DNA from: an uncultured Lachnospiraceae bacterium
Lineage (GTDB): Bacteria; Bacillota; Clostridia; Lachnospirales; Lachnospiraceae
Reading direction: 5' to 3'
Assembly: GCA_947567595.1 (NCBI GenBank)
Contig: CANOMQ010000030.1
Location: 1 to 51,530, forward strand
DNA: 51,530 bases
The notes below the pieces were generated by a model, which saw only the letters and a list, made by a program, of their open reading frames with translations, was not told the DNA's origin and did no database searches. Below, piece by piece: positions 32,319 through 40,753 of the stretch. Position 1 is the first letter of the stretch. Each line of letters opens with the position of its first letter. The position numbers and the translations under genes were made by a program.

Positions 32319-32364
32319 TAAAAGCCGCCCTGAAACGCATTCTAGCGCCGCATAGCGGCTTTTA
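32319..32364 (-). terminator. Terminator of the AI-2E family gene (works on either strand)
   Basis: TAAAAGCCGC (32319-32328) and GCGGCTTTTA (32355-32364), a 10-bp perfect stem with a long loop, 14 nt beyond the stop of the minus-strand permease gene. Confidence 0.75.
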
Positions 32365-32377
32365 TCTGTTAAAATTC

Positions 32378-33790
32378 CTATTTTAAAGTATTTGTATTAT
32401 TTGTATTACGGTTCCTCTTATTTCTGTTTTTATTATTATTAATATTGCTTGACCGCTGGTTCGATTTTTCATTATTTGAGATCTGATGTATCGTATTTGT
32501 TTTCGGTTCCTTGTTCTTAATCAGGATTTTATCAATCTGCTGAAAGGGCTTCTTTGCGTCTTCCGAAAAGTCAACCAATTCATTTGTACTGGCATCAATA
32601 TACAAAAGCCTTAAATATTTATATGTTTCATGTGGTATTTTCTTATTGCTCAGCCGTAATTCAATCAGTGATTTCATAAAGGCAAACAACACCGCAAAGA
32701 TAGGCACACCGACAATCATTCCGAAAATCCCCCAAATGCCGCCAAACAAGGTAATTGCGAAAATTACCCAAAAGCTTGACAATCCCGTGGAGCTGCCAAG
32801 AATTTTGGGACCGATAATATTACCGTCAACCTGCTGGAGAATGATGACAAAAATCAGGAAATAAACTGCCTGCAGCGGATTGATAAATAATATGAGCAAT
32901 ATGCAGGGAATTGCCCCCAAAAACGGTCCGAAAAACGGAATAATGTTTGTCACGCCAATAATCACACTAATCAGCACACAAAATGGTGTTCCCAATAAAC
33001 TGGTTCCAATAAAGCAAATAAGCCCGATAATAATGGAATCCAAAATTTTACCTACGAAAAACCCGCCAAATGTCTTGTTTGCAAACCGCACATTGCTAAT
33101 CAGCCGGTTCGCCGTCTCTGTCGCCAAAAAGGCATACGCCACTTTCTTTGCCTGTGCCGCAAATACTTCCTTGCTGGACAGGATATAAATGGAAATGATA
33201 AAACCGATAATCAAATTCCAAAATTCCTTTAAAATCGAAAAAACGCTCATGGATATTGTCATAATCAGACTATTGAGCTTTGGCATAAGCTCGGAATTGA
33301 CAAATACTTCAATATCCGCAAAATAGGTGTTGATTAAATCTGTCACGTTTTTTTCGATTACGGGATTGTCCTCAAGCAGTTGGGAAATCCATACCGTTAA
33401 GGTGTCAACATAGCTTGGGAGTTGTTCAATAATGGTATTGATACTGTTTCCAATCTGAGGAATGACGACGGAAAAAAATGAATACAATGCCGTGATTACA
33501 ACAAATAACGTAATTACAATCGACACCGTCCGGCGCTGTGATTTTTTATGGTTGATATTAAGTTTTTTAAATATCGGTTTTACAATCCGCCGCTCCGTGC
33601 CATTTACAACAGGCGTCATCAGATACCCCAATATCATTCCGTCAATGATAGGCATCAGTATAACAAACAGCTTCGTAATCCTTGCTGTCAGATTGTCCAA
33701 ATGAAAAATCACATAATAACTGATAATTCCCCCTAATACGACAAAAAAAGCCGTAAGTCCCCATTTAAAGTATTCCTTATTTTCTTTCAT
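32378..33790 (-). CDS. AI-2E family (PerM/YdbI-type) transporter
   Basis: A 470-residue membrane protein of the AI-2E/UPF0118 family with about eight hydrophobic segments. The family hallmark is the late VTNIIPFFGPFLGAIPCILL and QQVDGNIIGPKILGSSTGLSSFWV; both are present. Members have been linked to autoinducer-2 export, Na+/H+ antiport and general stress, so the substrate is open. The C-terminal 50 residues are a low-complexity Asn/Lys/Arg/Thr tail, unusual for the family. AAGGAGTG precedes the ATG, and an extended -10 (TGT-TATAAT, minus strand) lies at 33854-33862. Confidence 0.9.
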   Translation of the reverse strand: MKENKEYFKWGLTAFFVVLGGIISYYVIFHLDNLTARITKLFVILMPIIDGMILGYLMTPVVNGTERRIVKPIFKKLNINHKKSQRRTVSIVITLFVVITALYSFFSVVIPQIGNSINTIIEQLPSYVDTLTVWISQLLEDNPVIEKNVTDLINTYFADIEVFVNSELMPKLNSLIMTISMSVFSILKEFWNLIIGFIISIYILSSKEVFAAQAKKVAYAFLATETANRLISNVRFANKTFGGFFVGKILDSIIIGLICFIGTSLLGTPFCVLISVIIGVTNIIPFFGPFLGAIPCILLILFINPLQAVYFLIFVIILQQVDGNIIGPKILGSSTGLSSFWVIFAITLFGGIWGIFGMIVGVPIFAVLFAFMKSLIELRLSNKKIPHETYKYLRLLYIDASTNELVDFSEDAKKPFQQIDKILIKNKEPKTNTIHQISNNEKSNQRSSNINNNKNRNKRNRNTNNTNTLK

Positions 33791-33853
33791 ACTAAATAAA
33801 ATGCACTCCTTACCAAAAAATTATTGGAATTATTTCCAAAATGATATAAAATA

Positions 33854-33862
33854 ATTATAACA
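33854..33862 (-). promoter_or_regulatory. Extended -10 promoter of the AI-2E gene
   Basis: On the minus strand TGT-TATAAT occupies 33862-33854; no good -35 is present, as often with extended -10 promoters. A TTGGAA-TTAT-TTCCAA inverted repeat at 33824-33839 falls within the predicted leader. Confidence 0.5.
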
Positions 33863-33907
33863 CATTCTTTCAAATAATGACACAATAATTTAAGTGAGGC
33901 TCGAAAA

Positions 33908-34969
33908 GTGGAAAAAAATAATAAAACAAATTATCATGATGAATTAAATAAAAAAAATATTTTACATTTAAGGGAGCTTTTGGAGACACTCCCCCCGTTT
34001 TGCGCGCAATACTTCAGGGGCATACAGGAATATACCTCAAGCAGGACAAGGATTGCTTATGCATATGATATCCGGGTTTTTTTTGAGTATCTCCATGAAA
34101 GCAATCCAGTATTTCATAAGAAACCAATTAAGGAATACCCCCTTGAAATCCTTGACCAAATCACAAGACTTGATATCGAGGAATACTTGGAGCACTGCTC
34201 TTATTATGTAAAAGACGGCAAGGAATATATGAATGATGAACGCGGAAAGGCAAGAAAGCTTGCCTCCCTGCGAAGCTTTTATAATTATTTTTTCAGGAAC
34301 GAAATGATTGAAAAAAATCCCGCCGCACTCGTAAAAATGCCCAAGCTGCATGAAAAGGAAATTGTCCGGCTTGATCCAGATGAGGTCGCAATCCTCTTAG
34401 ATACCGTAGAAACCGGCGAAAAACTCACCAAAAAACAGATGCAGTACCACGAAAAAAATAAGCTTCGTGACGTTGCACTGCTCACGCTGCTTCTCGGAAC
34501 AGGTATCCGTGTTTCAGAATGCGTGGGCATTGACATGCAGGATATTGATTTTAAAAATAATGCCATCAAAATCCGCCGCAAAGGCGGCTATGAGGCGGTC
34601 ATTTATTTTGGCGATGAGGTACTGGAAGCGCTTATGGATTATCTTGAAAAACGGGAGCATATGTCGCCCGTGGAAGGTCATGAAAATGCCCTGTTTTTAT
34701 CCATGCAGAATAAACGTATCACGGTACGGGCAGTTGAAAAGCTAGTCAAGAAATATGCGCTGCCTGTAACCAATTTAAAAAAGATTACGCCGCACAAATT
34801 AAGGAGCACCTATGGTACTACCCTCTACCGTGAAACAGGCGATATTTACCTTGTCGCGGACGTCCTTGGGCATAAAGACGTCAATACCACCAGAAAGCAC
34901 TACGCCGCCTTGGAGGAGGACAAACGCCGCATGGCGGCAAACGCAGTCACGCTTCGGGAAAAGCGCTGA
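33908..34969 (+). CDS. Tyrosine recombinase (Xer-like)
   Basis: A 353-residue phage-integrase-family recombinase. An N-terminal SAM-like core-binding domain (about 30-140) is followed by the catalytic domain: Arg in GTGIRVSECVG, Lys in IRRKGGYEAV, HKLRSTYG, LGHK and the nucleophile Tyr in RKHYAAL. It starts at GTG 33908 with GTGAGG upstream. It is longer than XerC/D (about 300). There are no att-like repeats, excision genes or tRNA beside it, so a chromosomal Xer-type role is likelier than that of a mobile-element integrase. It ends 9 nt from the convergent LysM gene. Confidence 0.93.
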   Translation: MEKNNKTNYHDELNKKNILHLRELLETLPPFCAQYFRGIQEYTSSRTRIAYAYDIRVFFEYLHESNPVFHKKPIKEYPLEILDQITRLDIEEYLEHCSYYVKDGKEYMNDERGKARKLASLRSFYNYFFRNEMIEKNPAALVKMPKLHEKEIVRLDPDEVAILLDTVETGEKLTKKQMQYHEKNKLRDVALLTLLLGTGIRVSECVGIDMQDIDFKNNAIKIRRKGGYEAVIYFGDEVLEALMDYLEKREHMSPVEGHENALFLSMQNKRITVRAVEKLVKKYALPVTNLKKITPHKLRSTYGTTLYRETGDIYLVADVLGHKDVNTTRKHYAALEEDKRRMAANAVTLREKR

Positions 34970-34978
34970 CAGCATGTC

Positions 34979-35353
34979 TTAACGCTGCGTTTGCGGAAAG
35001 TCAGATGAATAATATGGAATAATCAGGCAGCTTCCTGATACAATGTGGTCAGACCTCATTGCATTCATTTCCTTTATTTCATCGACATATTCCTGCACGC
35101 TTTTGTAATGATTCGTATCAATATGTTCATTTGCGATTGACCATAGCGTGTCCCCTTTGGATATTTCGATGCTTTTATAGTATTTATAGCTTGCTTGGTG
35201 CTCCAAATCGCTTGCCTGCGTGGAAATAGACCTTACAAGCACGGAAAGTAATATGACTGTCATGATGGATAAAACAAGCATACAGCTATTTTTCCGCACC
35301 TGAATCTGACGTCTGCGTCTGCTGATTGTATTTGTAGAATACCGGTTCCTCAT
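34979..35353 (-). CDS. LysM-domain membrane protein, SOS-regulated YneA-like candidate
   Basis: A 124-residue protein with a basic cytoplasmic N-terminus, one transmembrane helix (about 24-44, SCMLVLSIMTVILLSVLVRSI) and a LysM domain (about 62-115, IEISKGDTLWSIANEHI to LIIPYYSS) that should bind peptidoglycan. ATG 35353 has GGAGGG 7 nt upstream. The same layout (short, membrane helix plus LysM, divergent from lexA) is that of YneA, the SOS-induced division inhibitor of Bacillus and Listeria. Its promoter, TTGACA-17-TATAAT on the minus strand, has a LexA-like box in the spacer. Function as a division inhibitor is inferred from layout and regulation. Confidence 0.88.
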   Translation of the reverse strand: MRNRYSTNTISRRRRQIQVRKNSCMLVLSIMTVILLSVLVRSISTQASDLEHQASYKYYKSIEISKGDTLWSIANEHIDTNHYKSVQEYVDEIKEMNAMRSDHIVSGSCLIIPYYSSDFPQTQR

Positions 35354-35407
35354 AACATAACCCTCCTTAAAACGATAATAAAGAACAAACTTTCCAAACA
35401 TTATTTC

Positions 35408-35434
35408 CGAACAATTATTCCGAACAACCGTTTA
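35408..35434. promoter_or_regulatory. Two overlapping LexA-like boxes in the LysM-gene leader
   Basis: CGAACAATTATTCC (35408-35421) and CGAACAACCGTTTA (35421-35434) resemble the Firmicutes SOS box CGAACRNRYGTTYC. They lie at or just after the predicted start of the LysM gene. Matches are imperfect (about 10 of 14 each). Confidence 0.45.
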
Positions 35435-35440
35435 AAAAGT

Positions 35441-35469
35441 ATTATAACGAACGGCTGTTTGTTTGTCAA
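35441..35469 (-). promoter_or_regulatory. Consensus promoter of the LysM gene with LexA box in its spacer
   Basis: Minus strand: TTGACA (35469-35464), 17-nt spacer, TATAAT (35446-35441), both perfect. The LexA-like box CGAACGGCTGTTTG fills 35448-35461, between the two hexamers, so repressor binding would block RNA polymerase directly. Confidence 0.8.
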
Positions 35470-35502
35470 TATGCTTTGACGAAATTTTCCGAACTTTTTT
35501 TC

Positions 35503-35541
35503 GGAATATATGTTTGACTTTTTTGCGATATGTGGTATGAT
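35503..35541 (+). promoter_or_regulatory. lexA promoter with LexA box over the -35
   Basis: TTGACT (35514-35519), 16-nt spacer, TATGAT (35536-35541). GGAATATATGTTTG (35503-35516) matches CGAACATATGTTCG at 11 of 14 positions and overlaps the -35, the expected autoregulation. An inverted repeat TTCCGAA-TTCGGAA lies just upstream (35488-35507). Confidence 0.7.
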
Positions 35542-35565
35542 AATAGAAAAAGGAGGCATTACAAT

Positions 35566-36183
35566 ATGGCATATGGAAAAATAACTGCAAAGCAGAAAGA
35601 AATTTTAGAATTTATCAAGGCTGAAATCTTAAAAAAGGGATATCCGCCTGCCGTAAGGGAAATTTGTGAGGCTGTAAACCTCAAATCAACTTCATCGGTT
35701 CATTCTCATTTGGAAACACTGGAAAAGAACGGTTATATCAGAAGGGATCCGACAAAACCGCGTGCGATTGAAATTATGGATGACAGCTTTCAGATGGTAA
35801 GACATGAAATGACAAGCCTGCCTATTATAGGAACGGTTGCCGCAGGTCTTCCGATTTTAGCGGAACAAAATATTGAAGGGTACTTCCCTATCCCGACAGA
35901 TATGGTACCAAAAGGAGAATCCTTTGTTTTGCATGTAAAAGGTGACAGCATGATAAATGCAGGTATCTTCAACGGCGACAGTATTTTTGTTACTGCCTGC
36001 AACACTGCGTCAAACGGCGATACCGTTGTGGCACTTGTTGATGATTCTGCCACTGTCAAGACCTATTATAAAGAAGACGGACATTACAGACTCCAGCCCG
36101 AAAATGACAATATGGAGCCTATTATCCTCGACAGCGTTGAAATTCTTGGAAAGGTATACGGCGTGTTCCGGCTTTATCATTAA
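35566..36183 (+). CDS. lexA: SOS repressor LexA
   Basis: A 205-residue repressor-protease. N-terminal winged helix: ITAKQKEILEFIKAEILKKG, PAVREICEAVNLKSTSSVHSHL (recognition helix; both named in part). The self-cleavage site is Ala93-Gly94 in GTVAAGLPI, with the Ser128 nucleophile in VKGDSMINAG and Lys165 in SATVKTYY. ATG 35566 is set by AAAAAGGAGG 9 nt upstream. It is autoregulated by the box described at its promoter and probably controls the divergent LysM gene. Confidence 0.98.
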   Translation: MAYGKITAKQKEILEFIKAEILKKGYPPAVREICEAVNLKSTSSVHSHLETLEKNGYIRRDPTKPRAIEIMDDSFQMVRHEMTSLPIIGTVAAGLPILAEQNIEGYFPIPTDMVPKGESFVLHVKGDSMINAGIFNGDSIFVTACNTASNGDTVVALVDDSATVKTYYKEDGHYRLQPENDNMEPIILDSVEILGKVYGVFRLYH

Positions 36184-36224
36184 TCTATCATTAATGATTT
36201 GATAAATGATGGAATAAATTGTAT

Positions 36225-36298
36225 TAAAAAAGGGAATAAAATCGCTGAAAAACCATAATTTCAGGCTTTTTCGGCGATTTACTCCCTCTCCCTTTTTT
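36225..36298. terminator. Bidirectional terminator between lexA and rsfS
   Basis: Nested arms: AAATCGCTGAAAAACC (36239-36254) against 36264-36280, and outer AAAAAAGGG with CCCTTTTTT. It has A- and T-runs on both sides and serves both convergent genes. Confidence 0.85.
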
Positions 36299-36659
36299 AT
36301 GCTTTCAGTTCGTTAAGCTCCACATGCTTCCCGTCACGCCACATGTGCTCCAAATCATAAAAATCACGGCTTTCCGTATCAAAGACATGGACAAGAATAT
36401 CACGATAATCCATAAGAATCCAGTTTGCAGTTTGATAGCCTTCGATATTTTTAGGATAGACCTTCTTAGCGGCAAGCTTTTCCTCAACATTGTCGGAAAG
36501 AGCCTGTATCTGACTTCGGTTTAAGCCATTTGTTATAACAAAATAATCCGCCACAATGGAAATCTCGCTGATATCAATAATTCGGATATCTTCCGCTTTT
36601 TTATCTTCCAAAGCGTCAACGATAAGCTTTAGATTATTCCTTACTTCACTGTTGTTCAT
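36297..36659 (-). CDS. rsfS: Ribosome silencing factor RsfS
   Basis: A 120-residue RsfS/Iojap protein that binds L14 on the 50S subunit and blocks subunit joining when nutrients are scarce. Visible motifs: ALEDKKAEDIRIIDIS, ADYFVITNGLNRSQIQAL, and the C-terminal GYQTANWILMDYRDILVHVFD (partly shown). AGAAGGAGAG precedes the ATG. It is the last gene of the minus-strand block obgE-yhbY-nadD-yqeK-rsfS, 18 nt after yqeK. Confidence 0.97.
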   Translation of the reverse strand: MNNSEVRNNLKLIVDALEDKKAEDIRIIDISEISIVADYFVITNGLNRSQIQALSDNVEEKLAAKKVYPKNIEGYQTANWILMDYRDILVHVFDTESRDFYDLEHMWRDGKHVELNELKA

Positions 36660-36677
36660 ATATGTGTATCTCTCCTT

Positions 36678-37253
36678 CTAAATTTTTTTGTAGCTCTCAT
36701 ACGTTGTCTGCGTCATTTTATCGACAGGAGCATTTTTTCCATCAAGATATTTCAGCGTGTTTGACAAAATCTTTTCCATTGTCCTATCAATGTCCTCAAA
36801 GGCAAGCCTGCGTATCAAATCAAGTTCTTTTACCGGTTTTCTTGATGGCTCAATATAATCCGCTATAAAGATGATTTTCTCGATTAAAGACATATCCGGA
36901 CGTCCCGTGGTGTGCCACGTAATTGCCTGCAGGATACCTTCATCTTTAATCTTAAACTTCTTTTTTGCAATATACGCCCCCACCTTTCCATGAAGCAGGT
37001 AGGGATGCGATGCCTCAACATCGCCAAGTAGTATATTATTTTTATTACAGATATCCAGCTTTTTCTCATCACTCATGCACTTTGCACAATCGTGCAAAAG
37101 TCCCGCTAGATATGCTCTTTTAACAAGATTTGCGTTCGAAGTATCCGTATTATATTTCATGGCAAGCGCCGCCGCCGTATATGCTACACCAAGCGTATGC
37201 TGATACCGGTCCTTTGTCAGATGTTTCTTCAAATATTTTTTAATTTTCTTCAT
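36678..37253 (-). CDS. yqeK: YqeK-family HD-domain Ap4A hydrolase
   Basis: A 191-residue HD-superfamily phosphohydrolase that in relatives cleaves diadenosine tetraphosphate symmetrically. Metal ligands are seen as RYQHTLGVAYTA, LAGLLHDCAK (HD), HPYLLHGKVGA and ITWHTTG, with FIADYIEPSRK typical of YqeK. ATG 37253 (MKKIKKYLKK) is inside nadD by 14 nt, giving the normal family length and translational coupling. A nadD-yqeK pair is standard in Firmicutes. Confidence 0.94.
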   Translation of the reverse strand: MKKIKKYLKKHLTKDRYQHTLGVAYTAAALAMKYNTDTSNANLVKRAYLAGLLHDCAKCMSDEKKLDICNKNNILLGDVEASHPYLLHGKVGAYIAKKKFKIKDEGILQAITWHTTGRPDMSLIEKIIFIADYIEPSRKPVKELDLIRRLAFEDIDRTMEKILSNTLKYLDGKNAPVDKMTQTTYESYKKI

Positions 37254-37851
37254 AATATAACCGCTCCCGTCGTATATAATCTGCAACCTCCACCGGAACA
37301 TCATCTGTAATGGAGCGCTGCTCTTTTACTTTTGCCCTGATTTCTGTTGAGGATATATCTACTTTCGGCATATCAAGATATATGATATCCGCGCCCAAAC
37401 CTTGAAGCTGTCGTCCCTTTTGCTTAATCTCCTCAAGGTTATAATCGTCTCTCACTGCACACACGATTTTTGCAAGTGAAAAAATAAGCTTTGGATTTTT
37501 CCAGCTTTCAATCTGAAAAAGCGAGTCAGCTCCCATCATAAAAAAGTAACAGGTATTCGGATTTTGTTTCGTAAGACATGCTAATGTTTCACTTGTATAG
37601 CTGTTTCCTGTCCGTTCTGCCTCCACAAGCGACAATTCAAACTGCGGATAATTCGCTATGGCAAGGCGCACCATGTCAATACGCTTTTGTGCTGCAAGTA
37701 CATTTTTTTTCATATAGGAATTTCCGCTTGGAATAAACAGTATCTTGTCAAGTCCAAGCAGCTCATATGCCGTTTTCGCCAAAATAAGGTGTCCATTGTG
37801 AACCGGGTTAAACGTACCGCCCATAATGCCTGTTTTTGTGCAGCCTTCCAT
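37240..37851 (-). CDS. nadD: Nicotinate-nucleotide adenylyltransferase NadD
   Basis: A 203-residue nucleotidyltransferase making nicotinic acid adenine dinucleotide in NAD synthesis. GIMGGTFNPVHNGHL holds the (H/T)xGH signature, and DISSTEIRAKV is the ISST nucleotide-binding motif. ATG 37851 is chosen over 37863 because GGAGG lies 5 nt before it. It overlaps yqeK by 14 nt. Confidence 0.96.
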   Translation of the reverse strand: MEGCTKTGIMGGTFNPVHNGHLILAKTAYELLGLDKILFIPSGNSYMKKNVLAAQKRIDMVRLAIANYPQFELSLVEAERTGNSYTSETLACLTKQNPNTCYFFMMGADSLFQIESWKNPKLIFSLAKIVCAVRDDYNLEEIKQKGRQLQGLGADIIYLDMPKVDISSTEIRAKVKEQRSITDDVPVEVADYIRRERLYYEEN

Positions 37852-37887
37852 GAAAGCCTCCATTCTATTCCGCTTTTTACAAATTGA

Positions 37888-38181
37888 TTATGCCTTTGGT
37901 AAAATAATCTTGGGATTTTTTAGAAAAGGCTTGTACAATACGATTTTCTTTCCAATCACCTGAACCACCTGTGAATGCGTGCGCTCCGCGACTGTATTTG
38001 CAATCTCATTCGGATCGTCAATACAGTTTTTTAACACGGCAATCTTAACAAGCTCATGGGTGTTAAATACCTCAGAAATGGCTTCAACATTTTCGGGGGT
38101 AACAGATGCCTTGCCGATTTGAAACATCGGATCAATATTCATCGCAAGTCCTTTTAAGTAAGACCTTTGTTTACTTGTCAT
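37888..38181 (-). CDS. yhbY: YhbY-family RNA-binding protein
   Basis: A 97-residue CRS1/YhbY (CRM) domain protein linked to 50S assembly. MTSKQRSYLKGLA, a PMFQIGKASVT segment with the GxxG-like loop, and ELVKIAVL are typical. GAGGAGATAAA precedes the ATG. It lies between obgE and nadD, the common order in Clostridia. Confidence 0.94.
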   Translation of the reverse strand: MTSKQRSYLKGLAMNIDPMFQIGKASVTPENVEAISEVFNTHELVKIAVLKNCIDDPNEIANTVAERTHSQVVQVIGKKIVLYKPFLKNPKIILPKA

Positions 38182-38216
38182 TTTATCTCCTCTCGCTTTC
38201 CTGTAACATCGTTCTT

Positions 38217-39581
<1,365 letters not shown>

Positions 39582-39869
39582 CTATTTCTCTTCTACAGGA
39601 TAAACAGAAGCTTGCTTCCGATCACGACCTTTTCTCTCAAATCTGAGTACACCGTCTACCAATGCAAACAATGTATCGTCGCCGCCTCTGCCAACATTGA
39701 CACCCGGATGGATTTTTGTTCCGCGCTGTCTGTATAAAATGTTGCCTGCCTTAACGAACTGACCGTCCGCTCTCTTTGCACCTAATCTTTTAGACTCGGA
39801 ATCTCTACCGTTCTTTGTAGAACCAACTCCCTTTTTATGAGCAAAAAATTGAAGATCTAAATTCATCAT
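39582..39869 (-). CDS. rpmA: 50S ribosomal protein L27 with Prp-cleaved N-terminal extension
   Basis: A 95-residue L27. ATG 39869 has GGGAGG 8 nt upstream. The N-terminus [21 protein letters not shown] carries the LQFF-A motif that Firmicutes remove with the protease Prp (YsxB) to expose the mature L27 end near the peptidyl transferase site; here the Prp gene is directly upstream. The rest ([28 protein letters not shown]) is standard. A terminator follows. Confidence 0.97.
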   Translation of the reverse strand: MMNLDLQFFAHKKGVGSTKNGRDSESKRLGAKRADGQFVKAGNILYRQRGTKIHPGVNVGRGGDDTLFALVDGVLRFERKGRDRKQASVYPVEEK

Positions 39870-39943
39870 TGTTGTTGCCTCCCTTCTCAATACTGACAAA
39901 TTTGTGTCCTGCACAAATCTGCTCGTTGAAAATCAGAGATTTT

Positions 39944-40279
39944 TCAGCCAGACTCCTTGGTCATAAACTTGAAAAAGCTCTTTTTGTTCTGTTTTCCATA
40001 ATTTTTTTCAATGTCCTTTAAACCCAGTACCATTGTGTCCAGCAAAAGCCTTGTCTTGTCGTTGATTTCATTTGGAAAACGGCATTCAATTACACCGTCC
40101 TTCGTTATAACCTCCATTTTTTCATCTGTAAACTGCTCAATCGCGTTGAGCGTGTTGATGACCAAAACGGAAATGGAAGCACACACAATATCTTTCCCCG
40201 ACGCGGCAAACCCTGCATGACCGGTACACGTAAAGCCTTTATAGCTGTCATTGGATTTAAAAATTACGACTGTAGTCAT
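39944..40279 (-). CDS. prp: Ribosomal-processing cysteine protease Prp (YsxB)
   Basis: A 111-residue cysteine protease of the YsxB/Prp family that cuts the L27 extension. The catalytic pair is His in FTCTGHAGFAASGKD and Cys in DIVCASISVLVINTLNA. It lies between rplU (26 nt) and rpmA (74 nt), the conserved Firmicutes order. Its Shine-Dalgarno is weak, so translation may depend on rplU. Confidence 0.95.
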   Translation of the reverse strand: MTTVVIFKSNDSYKGFTCTGHAGFAASGKDIVCASISVLVINTLNAIEQFTDEKMEVITKDGVIECRFPNEINDKTRLLLDTMVLGLKDIEKNYGKQNKKSFFKFMTKESG

Positions 40280-40305
40280 ATTATTTAACGAAACAACATC
40301 TTAAA

Positions 40306-40611
40306 TTAAGCGTTGATTTTATCAATCTTAACCTGAGTGTATGCTTGTCTATGACCGTTTTTCTTGTGATAGCCTGTCTTTCTCTTATACTTGTAAACGA
40401 TAATCTTCCTGCCTCTGCCCTGCTCCATAACGGTTGCGGAAACAGTTGCGCCGGAAATTTCTGCGCCTACTTTAAGGGAATCATTGCTGACAGCAATCAC
40501 TTCGTCAAACGTTACAGTGTTTCCTACCTCTGCATCAAGCTTTTCTACCTTGATGACATCTCCTTCAGAAACCTTGTACTGCTTTCCACCTGTTGCAATA
40601 ATTGCGTACAT
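40306..40611 (-). CDS. rplU: 50S ribosomal protein L21
   Basis: A 101-residue L21, complete. [18 protein letters not shown] and the C-terminal [16 protein letters not shown] are diagnostic. AGGAGGTGC precedes the ATG. The first gene of rplU-prp-rpmA, with its own consensus promoter and a 75-nt leader. Confidence 0.98.
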   Translation of the reverse strand: MYAIIATGGKQYKVSEGDVIKVEKLDAEVGNTVTFDEVIAVSNDSLKVGAEISGATVSATVMEQGRGRKIIVYKYKRKTGYHKKNGHRQAYTQVKIDKINA

Positions 40612-40687
40612 ATTGCACCTCCTAAATAATTACTCGCTAACTTTGGTGGTATTTTGAAATACACTTTTACCTCGTTATGCGGCATAC
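40612..40687 (-). ncRNA. rplU 5' leader, candidate L21-type autoregulatory leader
   Basis: About 75 nt between the predicted start near 40687 and the rplU ATG. It can fold a GTATTT-CA-AAATAC hairpin (about 40648-40661) near the middle. L21 leaders are known in Firmicutes; I could not match the consensus by eye, so this is a candidate only. Confidence 0.35.
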
Positions 40688-40693
40688 TCATAA

Positions 40694-40722
40694 ATAATAG
40701 CATTTCACTCATTTTGTGTCAA
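40694..40722 (-). promoter_or_regulatory. Consensus promoter of rplU-prp-rpmA
   Basis: Minus strand TTGACA (40722-40717), 17-nt spacer, TATTAT (40699-40694). Strong, as expected for a ribosomal protein operon. Confidence 0.85.
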
Positions 40723-40753
40723 GTAGAAACGCCTATTTTTTCCATAATTTTTC

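Noticed and set aside
32880-33188. Plus-strand frame over the AI-2E gene
   Set aside because: Antisense to a gene with clear family motifs; no own signals.
33908-34969. Tyrosine recombinase as integrase of a mobile element
   Set aside because: No att-like repeats, tRNA, excisionase or phage genes are nearby, and its neighbours are core genes.
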